From contig CAJQUW010003058.1 in the NCBI GenBank assembly GCA_907163375.1, forward strand, positions 1 through 64,000: a stretch of DNA of 64,000 bases. The letters are read 5' to 3'. This document shows, piece by piece, positions 10,560-21,620 of this stretch. The first letter of the stretch is position 1. Each line of letters opens with the position of its first letter. Below the pieces are notes generated by a model. It searched no databases. It was not told the origin of the DNA and saw nothing but the letters and a program-made list of their open reading frames with translations. Both the position numbers and the translations under genes were made by a program. Source of the DNA: Prostheceraeus crozeri. Taxonomy: Eukaryota > Platyhelminthes > Polycladida > Euryleptidae.

Positions 10560-10745
10560 CAAGCCAAACTCAGATCTCGCGGACTGGATTCGGCCACCAC
10601 GAATCGACCCGCTACATACGGTCAATACACTACGGGCCGAAGTCAACCAGCCGAACCTGGGCCGATTTAGGGGCGTCCGGACACGTCGCGTTCGGGCCGA
10701 AATTGTTCGCCGACTTCGGCCCAGACTTTGGCCGACTTTCCATTT
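10560..10745. repeat. GC-rich block with repeated GGCCGA inverted motifs
   Basis: A sharply GC-rich island of about 185 bp in AT-rich surroundings. It holds many copies of TTCGGC/GCCGAA in both orientations (for example CGGGCCGAAGTC near 10633 and GACTTCGGCCC near 10712). These can fold into several hairpins. It directly abuts the hAT-like reading frame and may be an imported subterminal segment. Confidence 0.5.
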
Positions 10746-11149
10746 GCACAGGGCATGTCCTGTCTGACGTTGTGACAAAGAAGCGATCTTGCCTCTCGCC
10801 GGACACTATACAGGCACTGGTCGTCACTAAGTCGATACTTTTGGCTAATGGTTGCACAAATTCCACTGTTCCAATCAATGAAAGCCTTCTGAGTGTCTGC
10901 TATGCTGCACATCAGCACTGCAGGAAGAGAGAAAGGGATGAAGCCAAAGCGAACGAGGATATCAAAAGGAAAAACATGGAGACACAAATTATTGGAGATT
11001 TTTCCAATATTGGGAAGTCAAATGACTCACTCATGAATATTGAATTTTCCGCCCTTGAAACGGATCGGCAATCGCAAGAACTTATTGCCGAAAAAGAGAA
11101 ACCTGCAGAGTTTATTGCGACGACAACAACAAAAGTGAAATTCTATTAA
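10745..11149 (+). pseudogene. hAT-like transposase C-terminal fragment
   Basis: The frame reads GHVLSDVVTKKRSCLSPDTI followed by QALVVTKSILLANG. This is the usual end of the hAT dimerisation domain (the region where family members have an AG-x-hydrophobic...RLSP motif). The upstream catalytic part is missing. Downstream the frame becomes lysine- and glutamate-rich (HQHCRKRERDEAKANEDIKR ... LIAEKEKPAEF), which would form a coiled coil. It ends at 11149, and a similar Lys/Glu-rich coding character seems to continue in other frames to about 11260. It is a 5'-truncated remnant. The hAT call rests on one motif, so it is moderate. Confidence 0.55.
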
Positions 11150-13567
11150 GAAAAATTGAAATTTCTATTAGAGAAGAAAAAGACTCTATTGAAACAAAAA
11201 GAAAAAAAGATGGTGTCTTTGATGAACCCATTTGTTGTCAAAGAGTCATCTTCCAAATAACTTCAGACCTTCGTGAAAATAAATGAATGTGGATAAACTG
11301 AGTATTTTTTGTAATAAAATATATGTTCATGTACTTGTTGAGCAATGGCAGTGGTACAGTGCTTAGATAAAAACAGATAATACATGTGCAACATAGATAT
11401 GACGTTTCTTCATTGTATGCCGATTAATTAATATTTTCTATGTGTTCCTGTACGCCTTAAGTTGTTGAAGTATACAGATTTGCTTACAGTATCTCAAAGC
11501 GTCCATTCATTTTAAAACCCAAGCACATGAAGATAAGCTTTATGAAGACTATTATGCACAATATTTGAAGAAATGTAAGGGATATAACTAGTCTGTTCCC
11601 GGGGATCAAAATACTTGCAGATGCATTCTCGTAAATTAATGTACTGATATATCAATTAATGAATACTATCCCATTAACGGTTTCTATGCCATTTTAATGT
11701 GATAGTACATAATTACCGAAAATTTCAGCCATTCGGGAATTCCTGAAAATTCGGAGGGTATGTCGCTCGGAGCACTGTACTCAATTAAATTTTCACGATT
11801 ACTATGTTGAAATTATTAACAGATTATTAACGCAGTGATTGACAAGACAAAAGTCATCGTGAGACGAACTTTTATTCACGTGCATCAAGGAGAAAGAGAG
11901 CTGAGTGTAACATCACATCAAATGGCACACGCACTTAATATAGAGAGCGGGAAACATGACCTCGTTACCAATGATACAGAGCAAATGTTCATGACGTGAT
12001 AAAAATAGTCTTCTGGGAACAAATTGACAGCACGTAATCATAAATCTACTGTAACACAAATGAGTAGGGCGAGACAAAGGTTAATTAAGTTTAAAGCGCA
12101 AATTTCAACATACTAAATGGCCGAGCAGTTTTCTTGCTTGCAATAATATAGATGTCCTGATTTGAGGAGGGTGAAATATATAGCTATGACAGGAATTAAA
12201 AGTTTCCACGGGCCCCAATAAATCTGCTTAAAGTATTCTTCACTTTTTTCTGCTTGGGACTACTTGCACTTTTTAATTTTATAATTAAAGCATGAATTTT
12301 CGCCCCATATCCGCGCATATGTTTTCGTGATGTTTCTGAACGTGTAGCAGAGTTACCTACGTGTCTGTAGTCGAAGCAGTACCTAAAATGGCCACCGCAT
12401 GAACTTTAACCCTATAGAATGCACGAAATGTCGATCATCGATTTTGCTTAATTAATAGACTCTTTGTTTATTTTTTTCAATTCATTTAGACATTTTTCGA
12501 TACTTTTAGTCAATACAATGGGTTTTTTAATATGTTATACATGGTTGTTGGTTATATAGGCTTATAAAAGGAAATTGCCTTAGGCTACTTGTCGATGTAT
12601 AGGGTACCGACCATAGATTATAAATTATTCTTTTTTCGTTTTTGCCCAAGTGAAGTTTTTTGTATTGCATCAAAATTTGTAGGTATTAGCAAAGTTGTTT
12701 TGAAATGTCGAAAAGCGAAAAATGTCACTGTAAAATAAACACATGAACTACAAACAGACAGGGAATGGTCCACGCTCGATTTTCACAAACACTACAATCT
12801 TTCGTGGTTTTTTCTTTCTGTATACCTGGCAGAATTTCCGAAGTTTCGGTTCATCACATTCAGATAGGCTGAGTCTGCAGCAGCTTCTTTTCGATAGGTT
12901 CTTGAAATGTATGACAGTTGAATCTTGATTTCATGTGCTTGAGCCTCAAACCGTTTGACAGATCAAAACTTTCCAGCAAATCACAAATGCAACTCTTTAC
13001 AACAGATGAGCGAGTTCAAGCAAATCATATCAATAAGATAACCAAATAAATTCAAAGGCCATCTCCTGGTGGCTGCTCTTGAAGTATGTGTAACATGCAG
13101 TGTACGTGCGCCACCTTGTAAGAGAGTCATGGAAGGTCGCTGGAAACCTTAAATGAAATTCAAGCACATATCATAGAAAGAAATCTTTGCTGTCTACTAT
13201 TTTTAATATATTAGTAGCACAAATTATTTTACATGTTTGATATAGGTTGACGATTAAGTGAAAATGCGTTAGCTTTTATCATGGCAGTGAGAAAGAATTG
13301 CAAACATGCTTTATATATGTTAAGCATAATTGATTAAAAAGTTTCGCAATATATTGAACTGTTTAACAGTAGTTACAATATACCAATTTTACTTGTGCAA
13401 AATTTTCAAAAATGACTTTTTTAACGCAAATGCTCGAAATTATGTTTTATATAGCCTATCACGTCCCAGGAGGATATATTCAAATTCGATCTTCGAATTT
13501 GTTTAAATTTAGAAAATGCAAAAGGACCTGTCGACTTTCCATTTTTGTAATCGGCAAAATGATCCTA
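11150..13567. other. No gene recognised
   Basis: AT-rich sequence with only short open frames (for example 12743-12928) that lack recognisable motifs. No terminal repeats or tandem arrays were noticed. Confidence 0.5.
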
Positions 13568-13999
13568 CACTAGGTGACATCCCATGCGTAATTACGGAGC
13601 AACCGAAACATGGATAAAGACATTCTAGTCTTCTACGCGCGTACATGCGCGCTGCACTTAGAGTCAAAAATTACTTGATGTAATGCTGTTAAATGTTTAT
13701 GAATACACGCGGGCGAGCGTTTATGGTTTACGCGTCGTCTACGGTTGTCCGCGTTGCCGCTTGAACCTCGGATGAACCGCTAAGCATGTTCTGTCTTCCC
13801 TGAGTATGAAATTGAGGTCCTATCACATGGTTTAGCCTCTGATACATGCAGACACATGAATCGCAAAGTCTATATAACAGGACTGCCGACAAATGTTGCA
13901 AGAATGTCACGCACAGCCATGGATGTTTAGGGTCATGTGTAATTACGCGTAGTTCACGTGTGAATTGCGCGTAATTGAGCGTGGCATGTCATCTGTATG
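13568..13999. mobile_element. MITE, CACTAGGTGACA family, diverged copy
   Basis: Starts CACTAGGTGACATCCCATGCG after TA and ends GTGGCATGTCATCTGTATG. The interior matches the copy at 26383 in the same orientation (GGTTTACGCGTCGTCTACGG, CTAAGCATGTTCTGTCTTCC, GCAGACACATGAATCGCAAA). It is shorter by a deletion around the TATATAACAG region and has more point differences than the copies at 19348 and 26383, so it is older. No coding capacity. Confidence 0.9.
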
Positions 14000-14795
14000 C
14001 ATGTGCATGTTCTTATTCATATAAACCATTATTGTAAACTACGGTTTCATCTGATGTTAAAGCAGAATCTAACCGAATAGACGAGCCACCTGTATACCGC
14101 TGTTCCGATTGCAGAACGATGCTATGCATGGCTTAAAAATGGATCAATGAATTTCAACACGCAATGATCGTCCTGGAGTCCCGATCGCAGAGCGATACAT
14201 GGCAGTAAAATCGATCTCAACGTTCGATTAACAAAATCGAAAATGACAATGGCCTGCAATCCCGAATCCCTGCATGTTATAGGCCGAAGTCCCGGGATTC
14301 ATTTAACGTTGCTATTTAAATACTAGTGTACATGCTGGCAATTTATTACAGATATTGACTGCTTGCAAACGGAAACGAAAAGATTTTAGAATAATCGATA
14401 TAATTCTTAATGTTACTAAATTCAGTGTTGGAGGCTTATGTCTGAATAGACCTACATGTTATGTTTGATTAAATATATTTACTCTTCGCATGTATTCTAG
14501 TCATAGTTCACGCCCGACCACGCAAGAATTGCAATTATTTCTTCTAAATTTGATTATATTTCCAACTTAGATTCTTTCCAGCGGTATATATTCATAAAGG
14601 GCATCGGCGAGTATATAAATTACAAGCTGCGATGCTAGTTTTTATGTGGAATTCGCATTGGCCAACATTTTGATAAATTTTCAATAATTCGGCCTCCATA
14701 TTTTCGAGAAGGATCACAGCTAAACAGTCGTCTCTCTCTGTTCAACTCTATTTTCAATCTCTCATGTCCTGTGGATTAGCCTAAAATTTGGCACA
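14000..14795. other. No gene recognised
   Basis: AT-rich sequence. Nothing beyond low-complexity runs was seen. Confidence 0.5.
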
Positions 14796-16147
14796 TAGGG
14801 GAGGCGGGACTAATGTGAATAAGGCCCACCTAACAGACTTGAAGCTCTACAGTCTTGAATTTTTGATTAAATGCTATGAATTTATATTCAAGTTATCTAT
14901 TTCTGGTGCAGTTGACATGTGTGAGAAATTCATGTCAATTATTGCAAAACTTCTGGTGCACAAGCAAAAAGATGAAAAATCACCGAGTGGGCCTACAGAC
15001 ATGTGTAGGTATAGTATGGCCCACTTTTGTTTTTAATTTTATTTAATGTCCAATTTGCGTAGCTTATAAGTCATTTCTAACATCTGGCTATATACAATGG
15101 ACTGTATTCACCATCTGGTACGCAGATAGGTATAATGATTTTAGATCTATCCTGTAATTCAGAGTTAGGACTTAAGTTATGACCATACGTAAAAAAGAAA
15201 AACCAAAATTGTTCATTGAAATACACAGACTTTTACTGAAAAATAAAGATATATCTATCTTTAACACGAGGAAAAATAATTACTGATGGTAAAACTTTGT
15301 ATTTAGTAACCATATAAATATAATTAAAAATTATAAACACAGACCTAATAGGCCTACACTGGAACAGTCAGGACAAACAAATGGGAATTCAACTTCGTCA
15401 CTTCTATGACTTAAACCAACACAATCTTTGTGTACCCAATCAGTCATCATATGTTATACACTGTCTCATAGGCCTACATAACTTTTCATCTTCTTCACAA
15501 ATTTTGCAATACCACGATTCATTGCCAGCTTGCTCAGCTTTTCTGCAACTAAGTTTAGGCCTACTGTTTTGTTTCTTGGATAGAACAGGTGTTTGCTTAA
15601 AGCCCTTTTTATTAGCAAAAAGTTCATTTGTAGGCAGTTGTGCTTTGTACGTAAGACTACGCTTACGCTTACGTGGATCTGACTTTCGTTGGATTTTCGG
15701 AGTACTGATCATAATGTGATTTGCCCGGGCCTTATTACCAGCATTTTGTAATGGGCCTTATTGGCTACATTGACATCTTTTTATAATCAGTGCTTTTTCG
15801 TACTTTCCCGAACTTAGAAATGAAACTACCATATAAGGTCATAGAGAGGATACGCCAGAGATAATTTTCCATGTTAAGAGCTCATCTACACCAATATTTT
15901 GTGTCATGAAATCTTTGAACAAAAAGAGCAAATATTAGATCTAAGAAGAAATTTGAATGTACTTTTTTTGAGATGCTGTAGAATCTGATCCACTGGACCA
16001 AAATCGATCAAACTTCTGACACTTATTTAAAATTAGATATATTTTCATTTCTTTTTTGTTGCGCTTAAATTCGTTAAGCAGTTTCCGAGATTTAGCAAGT
16101 AGGCCTTATTATCAGCTGGGCCTTATTCACCTCACCCACCTTATGGG
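14796..16147 (-). mobile_element. pogo-type transposon derivative, internally deleted
   Basis: The left end (CATAGGGGAGGCGGG, then GTGAATAAGGCCCA at about 14813-14827) is mirrored at the right end (TGGGCCTTATTCAC at about 16118-16131, then CACCTTATG). TAAGGCCC-type strings recur inside (15725-15760, 16104-16110), as subterminal repeats do. The only protein remnant is a minus-strand PHD-like finger at 15360-15712. The architecture parallels the pogo element at 6.2-8.5 kb, with the finger at the C-terminal end. The catalytic domain is missing. Exact boundaries are approximate. Confidence 0.6.
15360..15712 (-). pseudogene. PHD-like finger remnant of a pogo-type protein
   Basis: Read on the minus strand, a Lys/Arg-rich segment (STPKIQRKSDPRKRKRSLTY) leads to WYCKICEEDEK ... 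MRQCITYDD. After a one-base frame change near 15441 it continues WVHKDCVGLSHRSDEVEF and ends FVCPDCS. The Cys/His spacing is that of a PHD finger (C-x2-C ... C-x-n-H-x2-C ... C-x2-C). The closest parallel in this window is the finger of the pogo protein at 8074-8222. The surrounding TAAGGCCC repeats argue for transposon origin and against a host chromatin gene. Confidence 0.6.
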
Positions 16148-19100
16148 TAATTTGAGCTCTTCGGCCCCTAGCTCAGGACCCATTGCTCGAATGAATTTCA
16201 AATTCGATAGAGAACTAGACTGGTCATCATTTATCCGCATGTGGCAGCGCAGCTCTTTTTGAGGAAAACGCGCGCTCACACGTGTGCATGTTCGGCAAGA
16301 GCTTTTCTCCTCAGGTAGTTTTGTTTTTGGCTGAGACACAATCTTAAGGAAGTCTATGATCTCCTTTAAAATCCGGTTAAAAGATTAGTAGTACCTAGGT
16401 TATGTACTGAGAGGTCATGAAAGCCAACAGATTTTGGGAAGTCTAGAACGACTTTTCGGCTACACTGTAAAATATCACATTTTTTTCAGAAACTGACTAA
16501 ATTCAAATACATATAGAACTTCAAGCCGCTGAGACGTGGTGTTTTCTGTCGGCTCCGGTTCTGCCCTGCTACCACAGCTCCGCGGTTGGCTTCAGCTCCG
16601 AAACCCTGGATTTAAGAGTCAAACTGTAACCTATTACAGTTATTACTTAATACTTATACAGGACGTCATCACATCAGATACATTACAATAATACACAATT
16701 TGCTGTATTAAGGAGTGAATTTATATTAATCAACAAAAATTGCCTGACATTTACTGAAATTGCCAACAGCCATGAATATTTGAACTATTTCACAGTATTT
16801 TTAAGAAATTGTTCTGTAGCTTATATGATAACTTCGGTAAATTAACGATTTTAAATGACCAGGTTATATGAATGCTTCCAGATATAATTGAGATGCTGAC
16901 ATTAAATGCCATCAGATGGATTACTTTTGAATGCGCAGACTTTGAAAGCTTGCTAAAAGATTGTTTGCCATTATTAGATATTTTGTGGAGTAAGAATTTG
17001 ACTTTAAATTATTCTAAACACTCCAAATGTTCATTCATTACACTTTGACCAATAAGAAAATATCATTATTGACAAATATCATAATAGAAACTTCATATAA
17101 TATTGATAAACATATCTTTTTGCAGAAACTTAAAAATAACTCAATAAGTTTCTTTGTTGGCGCATCTATTATGAAAAGCTGCAGAAACTTTTGCAATCTT
17201 GCAATTATATCACGTAAATCTTCGAGGACAATGGGAACATTTGAGGTTTTCGACAAAGCTGAAAGTTATTTTTTTCTAGGGAAGGAATCTCCCAAGCACA
17301 CAATAAAATTTGCTATAGCATCCTGTCATATTTATACTAGAGTTGAAGAGTTTATTCACTGAATTCTTGTTCTCAGTGATTTTAAAATCAAATTTAGTTT
17401 GATGAATTATTAATTCGAGAGAATTCACTTTAAGTTTGATGAATTTTGTCTTTATTGCTAAGTCAAATGTTAAAACACAAAAATGGCAGTTAAAGTAATT
17501 CACAGCTATACTTATTAATGAATAATTATGGCCTAAACATTTTCAAACTAATTCACAACTATTTATTACAACAGCAAGAATATTCTTATCTGCACCAATG
17601 TTTTCAAAAATATTAGAACACCTCGCGTTATTAATTGCTCGTGTTCACCAGCCACAAAATGCTTATGACAGACAATCCTTAAATAAGCCAAAGATTCTTT
17701 AATATTAAGTGAATTAAAATCAAGACACAACATCATGATATCAGTTCATTCACATGCCTTCATCCAACAAGTATGTGGAAAAAGGAAGAGTCTTACATTG
17801 AATAAAAAGGAAAGTTTATCTAAGTTACCTTGTGTTTATAAATGTGTGCTTTAACCAGTCAAACACTTGCAAGTCGATTCATGTCAGATGCATGCATTCG
17901 AACTTTAGAAAAATGATGTACAGCAACTCTCAAGAAATGAAGACATCTCACATGGCAATGTGAGGGTCATGTCAGTGGCTAGCATGCACAAAGTCTGTAT
18001 TAAGATTTAGCTAGGCATGGCGTCTATCTAGAAATTAACTTCTAATACTTCTACTACTAGTAACAGTGCAACATGCTACTTGAGTGCAGTCGGTATACAG
18101 CGGTCGGAGTCTATTAAATAGTCATAAACAAATAAACAAATTTAAGGTTGAAGGGACAGTTATGAGCAAAACAGGGAAATTGTAAGCAACACCGTCACGT
18201 CCTGAAATCAAGGAAACCTGCATCCCAAAGCGCCACACATAAGAATTTTAGGAGGCTACGTTGAAATAGAATGTTGACCAAGAAAACAACAACCCATACG
18301 CGCACTTTAGTGCGCTAGCCTCCTAAAACGCTTTGCTTTAGGATTTTTTACTACCTCTGAGTCGTGTATTGCTTCAGGAGGTGCTGATTTACACTAGAGC
18401 AGCTCTATAGTCGCAACTTTTCGTACCAGTGCAGCGGGCATGATTACCAAAAAAATTTAGAAAGTTGCGTTGAAACACTCATTTAAGCATAGTCGAAATA
18501 TATCAGATGAAGAGCTATTATCCAAAAATACCTGAAAACATCATGATATGTAGAAAGATTCGAGGCAATGTCACTGCAATCTACAAATGTACGCAAGAAA
18601 GTCAACGTTTCGACATTACTCGGCTTGAAGCAGTCTTAGTGATTTCATAATGTTGCCAGATGTCGAAAGTTCTTTCTGACGGAACGCTGGCCGCTGGACT
18701 GTTAAGATAGCCTACATCTTAGCAAAAGGAGCAACAGCAGGGCACGCATAGTAGGCCCTGTATCGACATGTCTGTACACAGAGTTGTTCAATCGAAATAA
18801 AAAGGAGAAACTTTCACTTGTTCTTCTTTTCGCGAATTGAGGAATTGTGCAAACTACAAGTGGCGATAGAATTTCCTGGTTGAAGGCAGTTGATGGTCCA
18901 CACAGTTACCCACTGGAACAAGGAACCACTTAAACAACCTGTACAAATTAGAAACTTTGGCAGTAAGTAGTATCTACCTTTCATAGTGTCAACAACAGTT
19001 AGGTTGAAGTGACAAGAGACATGTCGATAAAATAGCAAGCCACTACAAAATCAGAGCAAAGGAAGTAGGTTGATTCAGGATGATACTATGATCATAGCAC

Positions 19101-19347
19101 CAGCTGTGGCCAAATATTTTAAGTAGTGTCATCTGGCATTCTATCTGTTGTCATTTAACTTAACATCAATATACAGCATTTGACGCTGTAAGTATCAGTA
19201 TTTGGAAGAAAGGAAGAATGAGAAGATCATTGCATTTCACAAAGATCAAGCACCGAAACAGATTTCCATAAGGAAAGAGGCCAAAAATGTAACTTACCAA
19301 TAAAAATCGATCGATTTAGTGACTTGCATCAGTTGAGTAGTTCCATA
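16148..19347. other. No gene recognised
   Basis: Mostly AT-rich sequence. A small inverted repeat TTTTAGGAGGCT / AGCCTCCTAAAA (about 18246-18257 and 18315-18326) encloses a GCGCACTTTAGTGCGC hairpin. A minus-strand open frame at 16127-16339 (70 aa) has no recognisable motif. Confidence 0.45.
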
Positions 19348-19822
19348 CACTAGGTGACATGCCACGCTCAATTACGCGTAATTCACGCGTAAACTACGCG
19401 TAATTACACATGACACTAAACATCCGTGGCTATGCGGGACATTCCTGCAACATCTGTTATATAAGTTAGTACAGTTGACAGTCCTGTTATATAGACTTTG
19501 CGATTCATGTGTCTGCATGTATCAGAGGCTAAACCATGTGATAGGACCTCAATTTCATGCTCAGGGAAGACAGAACATGCTTAGCGGTTCATCCGTGGTC
19601 TAAGCGGCAACGCGGACAACCGTAGACGACGAGTAAACCATAAACACTCGCCCGCGCGTATTCATAAACATTCCCAATGTTTTGACAGCATCAGATCATG
19701 TGATTTCTGACTCTTAGTGCAGCGCGTATGTATGCGCGTAGAAGTATAAACTGCTCTTAACTACGGATGCTTTGGGTGCTCCGTAATTGCGTGTGAATTA
19801 CGCGTGGCAATGTCACCTAGTG
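19348..19822. mobile_element. MITE, CACTAGGTGACA family, full copy (reverse orientation)
   Basis: Begins CACTAGGTGACATGCCACGC and ends GGCAATGTCACCTAGTG, with TA on both sides (19346-19347, 19823-19824). It is 475 bp long, the same length as the copy at 26383, and appears nearly identical to its reverse complement. Both termini carry repeated ACGCGTAATT/AATTACGCGT steps, so each end can fold on itself. There is no reading frame of note. The TA duplication points to mobilisation by a Tc1/mariner-type transposase, which is not identified here. Confidence 0.95.
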
Positions 19823-21264
19823 TAGCATGTTTAGATGCTTAATGACTTGATAAACTCAATCCAATCGGTCAGATGACTATGGGCCTTCTCCACTTTTATC
19901 GGCCTACAGAGGCATTAATTAATTAAAAACGACGAATTCAATAACAGCTTATTCAATTTATGGCGGCGGCATCAAGTCAATTACAAAAGTTTTCGTTCAA
20001 TATGGACAACTTTGACCTCTCATGATATTGCCGCTGTTGAACTGAAAATTTCTGCTAGCTGAAGTCGCCGCTTCATCGGCCATTGCTGAACTGAATTTGC
20101 CGTCTTAAAATTCAGATAGGCGTAGGTTACAGTGGTATATCAGCAATCTGTAATTCTTGAATTTTATTCAACAGCATTAACGTGAATTACAACATGACAA
20201 TACGCATATGCTTTGTAAAATCACAGCTTCAACGTCAATGATAGTATTGCAACAGCAATTAAAATTACATAAGGCGTAGAATGTACATAAAATCATAACA
20301 GGGCATGAAAATTTCGTTTATAATCGACTTGTTTGAAATCCCACACGCCTTGAAACTCCTCCAACGTTCACCACCGCCGCTTCTAATCAGCTGATAATGT
20401 GCGACTTGGTCGCCGCCGCCTTCAATCGGTGACCAGGGCCAGTAGGCTTGCCTGACTCTTCTCGGATACAGGGATGCGGAGTCCAATCATTTTGATAGGA
20501 CTCCGACTTCGGGTGGCAAGCATATAAAGCCTAGTTTTTTTTGAAAAAGCTGTCAACCTACATCATAGATCATTAAATGCTTACCTGAACCTATATTTAG
20601 TGATCATTGCTGTATCAATTATCTATCATTTTTGCTTACCGTTCATCAAATGTCACTTTCAGTTGGATACATACGACTACTCGGCTCCTCCCATCTTCTT
20701 GATGTGTGTGTGCTTCACACGGGTTTTCTCCAGTCTCTACCAGGCAGGAAAATCCCCATCCTTCTCCAAAAAATATGAGCACATTTTTGATTTTAATCTG
20801 CGCTGTAGAGGAGCCATCACACACGATTAACGTGATGGTAAGAGGCAACGTTCTCAAACAAACTAGTATTTCATTTTTGTCTCTGATGTGACTTTTGGTG
20901 ACTATAGGTGTAATCGAGGCTAGGAAGGCTTGTCTTCTCTACTAAATCACCGAGTGAAAAGACAACCCTTTTCTCACTATTACGGTTCATTCCCTCAACT
21001 ATTGCAAGCTTTGCATGTACTGCTGTCTCTGTACTTTTGTTTGACGGAGAAAGTTAATATCAAGACAGTGACAGCTATGCACGAGAATAAATAATTTGTC
21101 TGTATTATATTTCGGGTCTAGTTATAGGCCGGAGTCCGGAGTCCTATCATTTGATAGGACTCCGACTTCCAGCTCGGAAATTGAAACTGTCTATCATGCT
21201 CATTATTGGGTAACGTATAAAGTTCGTATAATCGCCTGTTATCGGACAATATTGCTGCCACAGA
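19823..21264. other. No gene; two short palindromes
   Basis: No coding region is recognised. Two copies of a short palindrome of the form GGAGTCCTATCATTTGATAG plus GACTCC occur at 20478-20504 and 21138-21163, each followed by GACTTC. Confidence 0.5.
21138..21163. repeat. 26-bp perfect hairpin, dispersed palindrome
   Basis: GGAGTCCTATCA and TGATAGGACTCC pair over 12 bp with a 2-base loop. The same palindrome, slightly altered, occurs at 20478-20504, and both are followed by GACTTC. They may be ends of one small element or a dispersed palindromic repeat. Confidence 0.55.
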
Positions 21265-21620
21265 TTGATTTGCTCCGACAATTGTGATTGCTCTTTTTTT
21301 GTTCCGCTAGCATATCGACGTTTAGTTCAGGGTTTCCGGTTATTTCAGAACATTTCTTTGGACGTATCTCACCCTTTACATGATCTTGTACCACCAAAAC
21401 TTCCTGTGTCGAAACATTTTCGTATTCCATTATGTGAAAGTTCTTTGCGTCAAGATTGCTTTTTTGTTTACATGGCTAAGTTATTTAACAGTGGTTTTCG
21501 TTTGAGTTAATTTTGTTATTGTTGTAAAATGTTACTTGACTCATGACTTGTATTTTATGTTCAACCTCTCGATTTTTATTTGAGGTATTTGAAATAAACG
21601 TTATCTTATCTTATCTTATT
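21265..21620 (+). pseudogene. LINE 3' end: C-terminal coding remnant and (TTATC)n tail
   Basis: The frame reads VSHPLHDLVPPKLP, then LCESSLRQDCFFVYMAKLFN, and stops at 21510. This resembles the usual C-terminal tail of CR1/Jockey-type LINE reverse transcriptases (a HPLH motif, then a basic and aromatic block ending near an FN/WN). A short 3' untranslated region follows with AATAAA at 21592-21597, and then a TTATC repeat at 21601-21619. Such short simple repeats are the normal 3' terminus of many CR1-like LINEs. The copy is heavily 5'-truncated. A LINE with the same C-terminal style lies at 62 kb on the minus strand. Confidence 0.6.

Noticed and set aside
15360-15712. PHD-finger host chromatin gene
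   Set aside because: The finger is frame-broken, stands alone between TAAGGCCC inverted ends, and resembles the pogo finger at 8.1 kb, so a transposon origin is preferred.
16127-16339. 70-aa minus-strand frame
   Set aside because: No recognisable motif, overlaps the end of the pogo-type derivative, and has no splice context.
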